From: Ignavibacteriota bacterium
GTDB taxonomy: Bacteria > Bacteroidota > Ignavibacteria > Ignavibacteriales > Melioribacteraceae
NCBI GenBank assembly: GCA_016713565.1
Contig: JADJOX010000007.1
Span: 496,001-560,000 of the forward strand
DNA length: 64,000 nucleotides
Reading direction: 5' to 3'
Position numbers and translations under genes: made by a program. The notes below the pieces were generated by a model. That model saw only the letters and a list, made by a program, of their open reading frames with translations. It did no database searches and was not told where the DNA came from. Below are positions 38,441 to 47,933 of this stretch, in pieces; the stretch's first letter is position 1; each line of letters opens with the position of its first letter.

Positions 38441-39874
38441 TTATTTTTTATTTAAGAAAGATAAAAAAGTTCCAAGTAGTATGGTAGCTGTAACACCTAT
38501 AATTGTGTACCAAGTCCACGCGGTTAATTTTAATGAAATTACCGTAACCATTATAAAAATTCCGCCGGTAAATGCCGCAATTGCATCTTCCTGCTTTGCG
38601 CGTTTAACAAACAATCCTAGCATAAAAGTGCCTAATAGTCCGCCATAAGTAAATGATGCTATGCTTAGTGCTAATTCTACAACTGTCTGCGGTGAATTCA
38701 TAAAAATTAGCGCCGCAAAAATCAGCATAACCGCCCAGAATATTGTAAAAAGTCTTGAAATTTTTAAATCATTTTTAACAACTCTATTTTTTTTAAATGC
38801 CTGATAAATATCCAACATTGTTGATGAAGAAAGTGCGCTTATTGATCCCGCCAAAGTTGACATAGCTGCGGCAAATAATCCGGCAATAATAACTCCGGAA
38901 AAGGGCGAAGGAATATTTTCTATTATAAATTTAGGAAATATTTCATCCGATCTTATATTCAATTTACCGTAATACGCAAACAATGCGGCACCGACTAACA
39001 TAAAAATTACAAACTGCAATATTACAACAATTCCACTTCCAACAATTGCTTTCCGCGCTTCTTTTAAATTCTTTATGCTCAGCAGCCTTTGCACAATTAA
39101 CTGATCCGTACCGTGCGAAGCCATTGATAGAAATGCTCCTCCTAAAATTCCGCTTGGCAAAGTATAAGGCTGACTGAAAAACTCAGCTAAGGAATTACTA
39201 AAATTCAAATTTATAACATTAAGTTTATTTTCCGGCTGAGCAGCAAAGATAATGCTGTTAAAACTATCGGGTAAAAATTGATATAATAAAAAATATAAAG
39301 AAAGCAATGCCCCGCCTAAATAAATGAACATTAAGAGAACATCAACCCAAATAATTCCTTTCATTCCACCCGTAATTGTATACATTAAGGAAATTACAGC
39401 AATTATTATTATAGCGTAAGAATAGTCGATTCCAAGCATTAATTTTAATGGAATTGCTGTTGCAAATAATCTAACACCATCAGCTGCTGTTCTTGTAAAC
39501 ATAAATACAATTGATGAAAACGACCTTGTTTTATAGCCAAATCGTTTTTCTAAAAACTCATAAGCAGTGCTTAGTTCGCCATTGAAGTAACTTGGGAGAA
39601 AATATTTTGCGATAATTATTCTTCCGATCAAATAACCGAACGTTACCTGAAGGAAATTTAGATTTGCCAAATATGCCAAACCGGGAATTGAAATAAATGT
39701 TAGAGTGCTGGTTTCAGCTGCAACTATTGAAAAACAAACTGCCCACCATGGTATATTTTTTGAACCTAGGAAATAATCTTCAACAGTTCTTTGTTTTCCG
39801 CCTTTAAAAATTCCAAATAAGGCAACACCAATGAGAAATAGAATAATAATTAAATAGTCAAAAGTTTTATCCAC
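38441..39874 (-). CDS. Sodium:solute symporter (SSS family)
   Basis: The 477-residue protein has about 13 hydrophobic segments and SSS features such as RTVEDYFLGSKNIPWWAVCFSI near the start split across the first loop, and GTDQLIVQRLLS (about 245), with ISALSSSTMLDIYQ further on. Such transporters couple sodium entry to uptake of sugars, nucleosides, amino acids or sialic acid-like compounds. The substrate is not predictable; the neighbouring HAD phosphatase offers a weak hint of a sugar. Confidence 0.9.
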   Translation of the reverse strand: MDKTFDYLIIILFLIGVALFGIFKGGKQRTVEDYFLGSKNIPWWAVCFSIVAAETSTLTFISIPGLAYLANLNFLQVTFGYLIGRIIIAKYFLPSYFNGELSTAYEFLEKRFGYKTRSFSSIVFMFTRTAADGVRLFATAIPLKLMLGIDYSYAIIIIAVISLMYTITGGMKGIIWVDVLLMFIYLGGALLSLYFLLYQFLPDSFNSIIFAAQPENKLNVINLNFSNSLAEFFSQPYTLPSGILGGAFLSMASHGTDQLIVQRLLSIKNLKEARKAIVGSGIVVILQFVIFMLVGAALFAYYGKLNIRSDEIFPKFIIENIPSPFSGVIIAGLFAAAMSTLAGSISALSSSTMLDIYQAFKKNRVVKNDLKISRLFTIFWAVMLIFAALIFMNSPQTVVELALSIASFTYGGLLGTFMLGLFVKRAKQEDAIAAFTGGIFIMVTVISLKLTAWTWYTIIGVTATILLGTFLSFLNKK

Positions 39875-39882
39875 AATAAAAC

Positions 39883-40242
39883 CTAAATTGCTTTTAACTC
39901 ATTGACGGCTTCTTCAACTGTATCTTTTATTGGAAGTACTCTATTTAATTGTGAAATTTCTATCAATGTTTTAACACTTTTTTGAGGAGCTGCAAGTCTT
40001 ATGTGACCGTCGTTTGTTTGAAGAATTCTAAATGAAAGTAATATGGCGCTTAAACCGGAACTATCACAATACTCAATTTCCGAAAGATCAAAAACTAATT
40101 TTTGAATATCTTCGGAAGAAAGTAAAATTGTCAATTCACCTTTTACCAAGCCTGCAATTGATGCATCGAATGTTTTTTCATTTAATTTAAAAACTGCAAC
40201 ATCGCCAGTCTTTTTGAATTCAAAATTTACATTTTCGTTCAT
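39883..40242 (-). CDS. STAS-domain anti-sigma factor antagonist
   Basis: The 119-residue protein is a single STAS domain with the phosphorylation loop IEYCDSSGLSAIL (Asp60, Ser61, Ser62), as in SpoIIAA/RsbV proteins. In the unphosphorylated form such proteins bind an anti-sigma kinase. No serine kinase or PP2C phosphatase gene lies nearby, so its partner must be encoded elsewhere. It is eight bases ahead of the symporter gene. Confidence 0.9.
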   Translation of the reverse strand: MNENVNFEFKKTGDVAVFKLNEKTFDASIAGLVKGELTILLSSEDIQKLVFDLSEIEYCDSSGLSAILLSFRILQTNDGHIRLAAPQKSVKTLIEISQLNRVLPIKDTVEEAVNELKAI

Positions 40243-40271
40243 ATTAGTATTATTTTGTGAATAAAATTAAA

Positions 40272-40802
40272 TCAAAACATCTTTAATGAATTTAACAAAT
40301 TTCTATATGATATTTCGGAATTTATTTTCGAATTAACAAGCTGAAAATTGTAAAGATTTTCAACGGCATTTTTTTTGAAACCCACTTTAAATTTTGCTTT
40401 CATCAAACTCACAACCGAAACTAAAAATAAATTATCTTCACGCTCCAAATCAATTAGTACATCAAACTTTTGATTAAGCAATTTTTCTTTTAATGGTTTA
40501 TTCGGCAAGCCAAGCCTTGAAATATCTTCCAAAGAATAACTTATAGTTTCATAATTGCCGGAAAGCCTAATTAAATTTTTTCTATGTTCGGGTAAAAAAA
40601 GGGTTACATTTTTTTTATGAATTTGAAAATATTTCGCTACGTCAAAACTGTTATTGAAATCTAAATCGTTAAGTGGAAGTATCAAAAGGTAATTTACCGA
40701 TTCTTCAACAAAATTATTGAACGTAAATTTATCGTCAAAATTTTTCAGCATTTTCTTTTTGAAAATGAAATAGCCGATTCTATTTTTAAATTCTTCAAAC
40801 AA
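40272..40802 (-). CDS. Uncharacterised protein, DUF6913-like
   Basis: The 176-residue protein has no signal peptide or membrane segment. It shows a Rossmann-like alternation with KNVTLFLP, FDVLIDLEREDNLFLV and KAKFKVGFKKN. These match my memory of a short family of Bacteroidota proteins (DUF6913) and faintly recall GT9 enzymes without the catalytic block. Function unknown. It starts directly after the ligA stop with no gap, which suggests translation coupled to ligA. Confidence 0.6.
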   Translation of the reverse strand: MFEEFKNRIGYFIFKKKMLKNFDDKFTFNNFVEESVNYLLILPLNDLDFNNSFDVAKYFQIHKKNVTLFLPEHRKNLIRLSGNYETISYSLEDISRLGLPNKPLKEKLLNQKFDVLIDLEREDNLFLVSVVSLMKAKFKVGFKKNAVENLYNFQLVNSKINSEISYRNLLNSLKMF

Positions 40803-42815
40803 TTAATGTTTCTCTAACATTTTTTCAAAATTTTCTTCGTCAATAATTTTGATATTTAATTTTTGAGCTTTGTCCAGTTTTGAACCCGCGCTTTCACCTG
40901 CTAAAACATAATCAGTTTTAGAACTTATTGATGAACTTACTTTACCGCCATTCCGCTCAATTATATTTTTTGCTTCGTCTCTAGTATATTTTGATAATGT
41001 TCCCGTAAGAACAAAAGTCAATCCTTCAAAGATAATATTTCTTTGGGATATTTTTTCTATTTCAAAATTTAAACCGGCAGCTTTTAATTTATTGATAATT
41101 TCTAAGTTTTTAGAATTATTGAAAAACTTTGTTACGCTTTCGGAAATTTTAGGACCAATTTCCGGCACGGCTTCAATTTCTTCTGAAGATGCATTAATAA
41201 TATTTTCAATATTTTGAAAATGGGCCGCCAATTTTTTTGCAACTCCCGCGCCAACAAATCTTATCCCAATTGCAAAAAGAACTTTTTCAAAGGGTTTGGA
41301 CTTACTTTTCTCAATTGCATTAAGCAAATTTAAAACACTTTTTTCACCAAATCTATCAATGGATATTAACTCATCTTTCCGTTCTTTAAGATTATAGATA
41401 TCGACATAAGAATTCAAGAAATTCATATCTACTAAAATATTTATAATAGATTCTCCCAATCCTTCAATATCCATTGCTCCGCGCGACCCAAAATGCTCTA
41501 TGCTGCCTTTTATTTGAGCGGGACATAAATTATTTACACAGTATATTGCCACTTCTTCTTCCGGGTAAAATAAGCTTTCGCCGCAGACCGGACATTTTTT
41601 TGGTATCTCGGTTTTCTTAACTTCACTTACGCGTTTTTCCAAAACAACTTCTGAGATTTTTGGAATTACGTCACCGCCTTTTTCTATAATTACAATATCG
41701 CCAATTCTGATATCTTTTCTTTCAATTTCATCTTTATTGTGCAGAGTTGCTCTGCTGATTGTTGAGCCGGCTAAAAATACAGGTTCAAGCTCTGCAACCG
41801 GTGTAACAGCTCCAGTTCTTCCCACCTGCCATGTTATTGAAAGTAATTTTGTTGATATTTTTTTTGCAGTGAATTTAAAGGCAATTGCCCATCTTGGTGA
41901 TTTTGCAACATTACCCAATTTTTTTTGAAGTTCAATACTGTTTACTTTTATAACAACGCCGTCGGTTTCATAAGAAAGTTTTTCCCTTTCTGTATCCCAA
42001 TGTTCGCAGTATTTTATTACTTCGGCAATATTTTTACATACTTTATATGATTCATTTACTTTTAATCCGAATGATTTTAAAAGTTTTAAATTATTTTCTT
42101 GTGATACTAACTCAATATCGTCGGAAAATAAATAATAGGTGAATATATCCAATGGTCTTGATGCTACAATTTTCGGATCTTGTAATTTCAATGTTCCTGC
42201 GGAAGAATTTCGAGGATTTGCAAATAGCTTAAGATTTTCGGATTCACGCTGTTTGTTCAATTTTTTAAAATCCTCAATTCCCATAAAAACTTCACCTCTG
42301 ACTTCAAAAAGACTTGGAATGTTAGATTTATTTATAAGTTTTAAAGGAACTGTTTTTATAGTTTTTACATTTGCAGTAACGTCTTCGCCAATAATCCCGT
42401 CGCCTCTTGTCGCCGCTTTTTTAAGAGTTCCATTTTCATAAATTACACTAATTGAGACACCGTCAATTTTCAATTCGCATACATATTCTATATCAGCTTC
42501 GCTTTTCAGAAAATTTTTAATTCTTTTATCGAATTCAAAAAGCTCTTGTTCGCTGTATGAATTGGCTAAACTTAACATTGGAATTTTATGCTCTACGGGT
42601 AAAAATTCTTTTGTTAAATCTGAACCGACACGTTGGGTTGGAGAATCAGGTGTAATAAATTGAGGATTTTCGTTTTCTAATTTTTGTAGTTCTTTAACAA
42701 GTTGATCATATTCATAATCGCTTATTTTACTTTCCGCTAAAATATAATAACTATAATCATAAACTCTGATTTTGTCTCTAAGTTCTTCAATATATTTTAT
42801 TATATCAGCCTTCAT
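40803..42815 (-). CDS. ligA: NAD-dependent DNA ligase
   Basis: LigA seals nicks during replication and repair using NAD. The 670-residue protein has the N-terminal Ia domain (YDYSYYILAESKISDYEYD), adenylation lysine Lys116 in CELKIDGVS, GEDVTANVKTIKT, an OB domain, a four-cysteine zinc finger (CPVCGESL ... CVNNLCPAQ, about 408-433), helix-hairpin-helix repeats and a C-terminal BRCT domain (EGLTFVLTGTLSKYTR). It overlaps the rodZ-like gene by 11 bases. Confidence 0.97.
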   Translation of the reverse strand: MKADIIKYIEELRDKIRVYDYSYYILAESKISDYEYDQLVKELQKLENENPQFITPDSPTQRVGSDLTKEFLPVEHKIPMLSLANSYSEQELFEFDKRIKNFLKSEADIEYVCELKIDGVSISVIYENGTLKKAATRGDGIIGEDVTANVKTIKTVPLKLINKSNIPSLFEVRGEVFMGIEDFKKLNKQRESENLKLFANPRNSSAGTLKLQDPKIVASRPLDIFTYYLFSDDIELVSQENNLKLLKSFGLKVNESYKVCKNIAEVIKYCEHWDTEREKLSYETDGVVIKVNSIELQKKLGNVAKSPRWAIAFKFTAKKISTKLLSITWQVGRTGAVTPVAELEPVFLAGSTISRATLHNKDEIERKDIRIGDIVIIEKGGDVIPKISEVVLEKRVSEVKKTEIPKKCPVCGESLFYPEEEVAIYCVNNLCPAQIKGSIEHFGSRGAMDIEGLGESIINILVDMNFLNSYVDIYNLKERKDELISIDRFGEKSVLNLLNAIEKSKSKPFEKVLFAIGIRFVGAGVAKKLAAHFQNIENIINASSEEIEAVPEIGPKISESVTKFFNNSKNLEIINKLKAAGLNFEIEKISQRNIIFEGLTFVLTGTLSKYTRDEAKNIIERNGGKVSSSISSKTDYVLAGESAGSKLDKAQKLNIKIIDEENFEKMLEKH

Positions 42816-43788
42816 TTTGAACGGTATTCTTTAAAGATAAATATTGAATTCCATTTTTGTTTATTATCATTTTTCTGGATCTTCCCGGGGCTTTATTGAA
42901 TTCCAACTCTTTGTTGTTTAGATAAAGTTTTATAGACCCAGAATTTCCGATGTGAAGTAAAAATTGATCCTTTGCGTTAAAACTTCTTGTCATATCTTTT
43001 GACAATATGAATTCATTATTATCTTTTTCATCTGTTACAACTCTAACCCAAGCTTTATCGTCGCAGGTTATTTTCAGTTCCAGTCCCGAATTAAAAACCT
43101 GAGTTTTTCCAATATCTTCATGCTCATTAACAATTTGATTTGTAGAATCTTTTGAAGAACTATCCGTTTTAACCGCTTCAGTAGTTGAATCAATTTTATT
43201 TGAATTCAAAATTTCATTGGTCGTAAGCGTTTCTTCAAAAGGTTTTTCCGTAATAAAGGAATTGTCAGGATCCCTTAAAAATGTATTGTAAACGACAAAA
43301 ATAACAAGTAATAACACAATCGCAAAAAGAGCATAATACAATGAATTATTTTTTTGTAATTGCTTGGTAATATTATGATTTACGGATTCTTCGCCGATCA
43401 CTTTCGGTTCTTCAACAACGTTTTCTTTGACGGGTAAAGTATCTTTTTTGGCAGCTATTGTTTCTTTCTTGGTAGATTTAGACTCACTTTTTTTAGGCTT
43501 TTCAGTTTCGGATTTTGGTTCACTAACTTCATTTTCAAAATTTAATCCTTGTTTTGCCAATTCATATTTTGAAATCATTTCATCAGTATTTAAACCGATA
43601 AAATTGCAGTATTCTTTCAAAAAAGCTTTCATATAAACTTCCGGCATCAATGAAAAATTACCTTCTTCTAATGCTTCCAGAAATTTCTTATCTATTCTAG
43701 TTTTTGAATGGATTTGATCGAGTGTAATTTTTTTAGCTAATCTCTTGGACTTTAATTGTTCAGAAAATTTTCTTAAAATTTCACTCAT
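42805..43788 (-). CDS. RodZ-like membrane HTH protein
   Basis: The protein has an N-terminal Xre-like HTH (about 1-65, LRKFSEQLKSKRLAKKITL onward), a charged lysine/glutamate linker, one membrane segment at about 149-171 (YYALFAIVLLLVIFVVY) and a C-terminal DUF4115-type periplasmic beta domain (WVRVVTDEKDN, KAPGRSRKMII). This is the RodZ layout, which in rods links MreB to the cell wall machinery. The longest frame begins at a TTG at 43800; I prefer the ATG at 43788, which has GGGGG six bases before it. No mreB is in the window. Confidence 0.82.
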   Translation of the reverse strand: MSEILRKFSEQLKSKRLAKKITLDQIHSKTRIDKKFLEALEEGNFSLMPEVYMKAFLKEYCNFIGLNTDEMISKYELAKQGLNFENEVSEPKSETEKPKKSESKSTKKETIAAKKDTLPVKENVVEEPKVIGEESVNHNITKQLQKNNSLYYALFAIVLLLVIFVVYNTFLRDPDNSFITEKPFEETLTTNEILNSNKIDSTTEAVKTDSSSKDSTNQIVNEHEDIGKTQVFNSGLELKITCDDKAWVRVVTDEKDNNEFILSKDMTRSFNAKDQFLLHIGNSGSIKLYLNNKELEFNKAPGRSRKMIINKNGIQYLSLKNTVQNEG

Positions 43789-43807
43789 AAATACCCCCAA
43801 AAGAATT

Positions 43808-45172
43808 TTATGATTTCTTTCTTAATTTCGCAACGAATGCGCCGTCCATATTATTTTTACTAGGTAGTGTTTGAATACACCCATTTTCATCAATTACTTC
43901 AGAGTTAAAAATCCCATTTAAAATAATTAATTCAAAATTAGTGTCTGAAGATAAGAATTTATTTACAATTTCAATATTTTCTTCAGGTTCAGTAGTGCAT
44001 GTGCTGTATACTAGGATTCCGTTCACTTTTACCAAAGTGGAAGCTTTTTGAAGAAGTTTTAACTGAATTTCATTTAATTTTCTAATGTCACCAAGATCTT
44101 TTTTCCATTTAATATCAGGTTTTTTTGTTAATGTTCCTAAACCGCTGCAAGGCACATCGGCTAAAACTCTGTCAAATTCATTCTCATTAAATTTCAGCGA
44201 ATCAACTGCTACAGTTCGAATATTTGTAATTCCCATTCTTTCAATGTTTTTCTTTAATACATCCAGCCTGTTTTCAAATTTATCAACAGCAACAATTTCC
44301 CCTGTGTTTTGCATTTCATCCGCAATAAAAGCCGTTTTTCCGCCGGGTGCTGCACAAAGATCAAGAACTTTCATTCCGGGATTTACATCTAAAGCTTTAA
44401 CCGCAAATCCGGTACTTTCATCTTGAATTGAGAAAAAACCCTTATGAAAATATTCCCAGCTATTTATATTTGTTAATGATGAAAGTTCAAGATATTCTTG
44501 AAGATACTTTCCATCTTTATATTTTAAATCAACCGAATCCAAAAGTGACTTAAGCTCATTTAAATTTGTTTTCAATTTATTTACGCGCAATGTGTGTTTG
44601 GGACGGTTATTGTTTGCGATCAATAATTCTTTAGTATCTTCCTCGCCAAATCGTTTAAGCCATCTTTTTACCAACCATGTTGGATGCGAATAAACAACGG
44701 AATAATAAGCAACAATATCTTCATCTTTATTTGGATATCTAATTGAATCTTTACTTCTAATAATATTCCTGAGAACCGCATTTGTTAAATTAGCAGATTT
44801 TTCGCCTTGTATTTTTTTTACAAATTCAACCGATTCATTTACCGCCGCGTGTTCGGGAATTTTATCTAAAAATAAAATTTGATAAAGAGCAACTCTCATC
44901 GAATTCTTTACATTGGGAATACATTTGGAAAACTGACCTTTGTAAAATCCGTTTAAAATCCAGTCAATTTTTGACAGCCATCTAATTACTCCATGAACAA
45001 TCTCAAAAAGCAATGCTTTATCTTTTCCGCTGAGCTCTGAGTTTTTTATTTCAATATCCAACAGTTTTTCGAGGTAAGCATCAGTTCGGTCAATTCGATT
45101 AAGTAATTTTACCGCAATTCCTCTTACACCGGAATATAAATTTAATTCAGAACCTATAACGACTTGCTGCAT
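43808..45172 (-). CDS. rsmB: 16S rRNA (cytosine-967-C5)-methyltransferase
   Basis: The 454-residue protein has an N-terminal NusB-like RNA-binding domain and a C-terminal SAM methyltransferase with VLDLCAAPGGKTAFIA, the motif IV cysteine in ADVPCSGLGTL and the catalytic cysteine in VYSTCTTEPEEN. Together these define RsmB. It lies 19 bases before the rodZ-like gene's start and is followed upstream by 133 bases without a gene. Confidence 0.95.
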   Translation of the reverse strand: MQQVVIGSELNLYSGVRGIAVKLLNRIDRTDAYLEKLLDIEIKNSELSGKDKALLFEIVHGVIRWLSKIDWILNGFYKGQFSKCIPNVKNSMRVALYQILFLDKIPEHAAVNESVEFVKKIQGEKSANLTNAVLRNIIRSKDSIRYPNKDEDIVAYYSVVYSHPTWLVKRWLKRFGEEDTKELLIANNNRPKHTLRVNKLKTNLNELKSLLDSVDLKYKDGKYLQEYLELSSLTNINSWEYFHKGFFSIQDESTGFAVKALDVNPGMKVLDLCAAPGGKTAFIADEMQNTGEIVAVDKFENRLDVLKKNIERMGITNIRTVAVDSLKFNENEFDRVLADVPCSGLGTLTKKPDIKWKKDLGDIRKLNEIQLKLLQKASTLVKVNGILVYSTCTTEPEENIEIVNKFLSSDTNFELIILNGIFNSEVIDENGCIQTLPSKNNMDGAFVAKLRKKS

Positions 45173-45255
45173 AATTTTAAAATATTTTAATTATAAAAAG
45201 TGAGTTAAATTTACTAAAAAGAAAAGAAAAAACTTATTTGGATATTAAGAAATGA

Positions 45256-45302
45256 AAAGCTTTCATAAAATAAACAAAAATTGAATATTTTTTGAAAGCT
45301 TT
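45256..45302 (-). terminator. Inverted repeat after rpmE, weak terminator candidate
   Basis: A perfect 10-bp inverted repeat (AAAGCTTTCA at 45256-45265, TGAAAGCTTT at 45293-45302) flanks a 27-base A/T-rich loop and begins just three bases after the rpmE stop. The long loop makes a classical terminator doubtful; it is the only structure I see in the 133 bases between rpmE and rsmB. Confidence 0.4.
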
Positions 45303-45305
45303 AGA

Positions 45306-45509
45306 TTATTTTTTTAAACCGTATTTTTTGTTGAATCTGTCAACTCTACCCGTTGAATCCAATAATTTTTGTTTTCCGGTAAAGAAAGGATGACATTCTG
45401 AACAGATTTCTAATTTTATATGATCTGTTGTTGATCTTGTAGTAAAAGTATTTCCGCAAACACAAGTTACTTCACAATTTTGGTAAGTTGGATGAATTCC
45501 TTTTTTCAT
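45306..45509 (-). CDS. rpmE: 50S ribosomal protein L31, zinc-binding type
   Basis: The 67-residue protein begins MKKGIHPTYQ and has the four zinc ligands of the C+ form: Cys16, Cys18 (TCVCGN) and Cys36, Cys39 (EICSECHPFF). The ending VDRFNKKYG is also typical. L31 forms a bridge between the ribosomal subunits and can serve as a zinc reserve. It stands alone, with a short inverted repeat at 45532-45556 in front. Confidence 0.97.
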   Translation of the reverse strand: MKKGIHPTYQNCEVTCVCGNTFTTRSTTDHIKLEICSECHPFFTGKQKLLDSTGRVDRFNKKYGLKK

Positions 45510-45531
45510 ATCTAATCCGTTAAATTTTAGC

Positions 45532-45556
45532 TTATAAAGATATTAAAACTTTATAA
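45532..45556 (-). promoter_or_regulatory. Short inverted repeat in the rpmE leader
   Basis: TTATAAAG at 45532-45539 and CTTTATAA at 45549-45556 form a perfect 8-bp inverted repeat with a 9-base spacer, 23 bases before the rpmE start. It contains only A/T apart from one pair, so it could be chance, an operator, or a leader structure for L31 control. Confidence 0.3.
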
Positions 45557-45574
45557 AAAATTCAATTATGTTAA

Positions 45575-46249
45575 TTATCTTCTTTCTTTTTCGTAAAATT
45601 CTCTTTTTAATGAATCTAATCTGGCTTTTAAAGTTTCAACGTACTTCTTATCTACCTTTTCTCTCATAAAAAAACCATCAAAAAATTCTGTATTACCGCC
45701 GCTTGTTAATGTAGCTCTATTGTCTATATCTTTAACATTATTTTCATTATGCAAGGCTTCGTCTAAATTTGTTGAGCTGGATTCTTTAAATGGGAAAGCT
45801 ATTTTAGCGGTAATTTCATTATTATTATTTACATCGCTCATACTTATTGTTTTGGATTTCGTTACTACTTTCTTTTTTTTCAAAATTACATCGTTGGAAC
45901 TTATAACTCCATCCGTAATATTTTTTTTAGAATTAAGTAAATTGCTGCTTACGCTAGTTCTTAAGCGTGGAGATATCTGAAATGGATTTTCAAAATTTTC
46001 TTGTGAATTACTCATAAAAAACAGTGTAATCACCAAAGCAGCAGTCGTAAAACTTCCTATAGGCACTAATATTTTCCAAGGAAAAATTGAATTTTTTTGC
46101 TCTGTTTTTAACTCAAAGTTTTTATTTTCAATTCTAACTTTAAGATTATATTCAAAATTATTTTCTGCTTTAACTTTGGGAAGTTCCCTAAGTAAGTTTA
46201 CTACATGCTTGTATTGCTCATCATTAGAATTGTAGAGTTTTTGCTCCAT
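45575..46249 (-). CDS. Probable anti-sigma factor, single membrane helix
   Basis: The 224-residue protein has a cytoplasmic N-terminal part of about 57 residues, a single membrane helix at about 58-79 (FPWKILVPIGSFTTAALVITLFF) and an extracytoplasmic tail. It lies three bases after an ECF sigma gene, which is the usual place for the cognate anti-sigma factor. The cytoplasmic part has no HxxxCxxC zinc motif. The assignment depends on position and layout rather than on sequence family. Confidence 0.68.
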   Translation of the reverse strand: MEQKLYNSNDEQYKHVVNLLRELPKVKAENNFEYNLKVRIENKNFELKTEQKNSIFPWKILVPIGSFTTAALVITLFFMSNSQENFENPFQISPRLRTSVSSNLLNSKKNITDGVISSNDVILKKKKVVTKSKTISMSDVNNNNEITAKIAFPFKESSSTNLDEALHNENNVKDIDNRATLTSGGNTEFFDGFFMREKVDKKYVETLKARLDSLKREFYEKERR

Positions 46250-46252
46250 AAA

Positions 46253-46837
46253 TTACCCACTGTAAATATTTTTTAATAATTCTTGAAGATGTCTTCTTCC
46301 TCTATTTATTCTTGATTTAACCGTTCCGATAGATAAATTAGTTATTTCTGCAATTTCTTCATATGAAAGTCCGTCAATATCTCTTAAAATAACAACTTCT
46401 CTATAAACCGGCTTAACTTTTAACAATGCTTTTTGTATTATTTCTCCTTTCATTTCGCTATCGGTAGCTCTTTCAGGAGAAACAAATGAATTATCTTCTA
46501 TTTGAATTTTCTTTTCGTCATCGTCATTATCAATAGAAAAAATTTGTCTTCTTTTTCTTCTTTTCAATTCATTACGGGCTAAATTTCCGGCAATTGTATA
46601 AATCCATGTGGAAAATTTTGCAAAGGATTTATAAGAGTCTTTATGCAGATAAAATTTGATCATTGTATCTTGAACAATATCCGTACAAAGATCTTTATCA
46701 CCTAAAAATCTGTAAACGTAATTTGTCAACGGATCTTTAAATCTATTAACTAATGTTTCATAAGCTTCAAGCGTGTTATTTTCTTGAAACTCTTGGATTA
46801 ACTCTTCGTCCGTTAAGTCTTTTAGTTGCTTATCCAA
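46253..46837 (-). CDS. RNA polymerase sigma factor, ECF subfamily
   Basis: The 194-residue protein has sigma region 2 (YVYRFLGDKDLCTDIVQD, then FSTWIYTIAGNLARNELKRRKR) and region 4 (YREVVILRDIDGLSYEEI, then LSIGTVKSRINRGRRHLQ). Regions 1.1 and 3 are missing, as expected for ECF sigma factors of the RpoE/SigW type. It is probably held by the adjacent membrane anti-sigma protein and directs an envelope stress response. The 66 bases before it carry no gene and must hold the promoter; I cannot identify an ECF-type motif with confidence. Confidence 0.93.
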   Translation of the reverse strand: MDKQLKDLTDEELIQEFQENNTLEAYETLVNRFKDPLTNYVYRFLGDKDLCTDIVQDTMIKFYLHKDSYKSFAKFSTWIYTIAGNLARNELKRRKRRQIFSIDNDDDEKKIQIEDNSFVSPERATDSEMKGEIIQKALLKVKPVYREVVILRDIDGLSYEEIAEITNLSIGTVKSRINRGRRHLQELLKNIYSG

Positions 46838-46903
46838 TGATGTTTATACTTTTTAGTTATAAAAAGGTTTCAAAAATTAATCAAATCTAGAATAAAAATT
46901 TTG

Positions 46904-47923
46904 TTATTCGTTAAAAATTTCCGTTAATAAAATTGTTGCCAATGTTTTTTGGTCAATTCCGGATGTTTTTAGTGAAAGATCCGCATTAAATAATGCAAAA
47001 AATGCATTATAGACTTTTTTTTCACTGTTAAAATAAACCGCATTTTTACAATTTATATAGTAATATTTTGAAATCCCAATCGCTTGTGAAGCTTCCACAT
47101 CGTTTAAGCCTCTTTGTTTAAGTTCAAAGGATTGGGCAATAACGGTAAAATATTTTATCAGCATTGAAATTATAAAGATCATATCTTTACCGGTATCCAG
47201 CAGATTAAATATCACTTTTAGTGAATTGCTTTTATTCCCTTTTCCAATTGCATTCAGTAGATCAAAAATAGAATATTCTTTAGTTGCCGAAGCTAAATTT
47301 TTTATTTCTTCGGCAGTTATTTCTTTTTTATCATTAAGGAAACTTTTGATTTTCTGAAACTGCATATCGAGTAAAGATTTATCTTCACCTACAATTTCAA
47401 TCAGCATTTTTATATTTTCCGAAGAAATCTCAATCTCCAACTGAGAACAACGTGATTTTACCCAGTTTTCTAAATCGGCTCCTTTAAGCTCTTTAGCTTC
47501 AAACAAACATTTTTTTTCTGAAAGCAGTTTATATGGATCAGAAGTTAAATTTGAGATAGAACCATAATTTGCTATTACAAGAATTGTTGTTTCAACCGGA
47601 TTTTTAACGTATGATGTCAGTTGTTTTTTATTGCCTAAGTTTTCAAAATTTTTAACTATTAGCAATTTCTTGCCTGACCCGAAAGGAAAAGTTAAAGCTA
47701 AATCAATAACATTTGAAATTGAATCCTTTTTCTCCGCGTCAATAACTTCTTTATCAAAGTCACTTGAAATATACTCGGAAGCTTTTATTTCAATTAACTT
47801 TAAAGCGTTATTAATTGTAAAATTATCTTCGCCAAAAAAGAAATAAATAGGTTTTAAATCGGATTTTGGCAAGTCGGATATTAAAGAATATATAGATGGT
47901 GTATTTTCTTTATTTCTATACAT
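46904..47923 (-). CDS. holA: DNA polymerase III delta subunit
   Basis: HolA opens the sliding clamp as part of the clamp loader. The 339-residue protein has the start PIYFFFGEDNFTINNALKLI, KKLLIVKNF and the conserved mid-section LLDMQFQKI with KEYSIFDLLNAIGKG, matching the family. The ATG at 47923 is 11 bases after a hairpin that ends the cyclophilin gene. Confidence 0.92.
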   Translation of the reverse strand: MYRNKENTPSIYSLISDLPKSDLKPIYFFFGEDNFTINNALKLIEIKASEYISSDFDKEVIDAEKKDSISNVIDLALTFPFGSGKKLLIVKNFENLGNKKQLTSYVKNPVETTILVIANYGSISNLTSDPYKLLSEKKCLFEAKELKGADLENWVKSRCSQLEIEISSENIKMLIEIVGEDKSLLDMQFQKIKSFLNDKKEITAEEIKNLASATKEYSIFDLLNAIGKGNKSNSLKVIFNLLDTGKDMIFIISMLIKYFTVIAQSFELKQRGLNDVEASQAIGISKYYYINCKNAVYFNSEKKVYNAFFALFNADLSLKTSGIDQKTLATILLTEIFNE

Positions 47924-47933
47924 TTTAAAGAAT

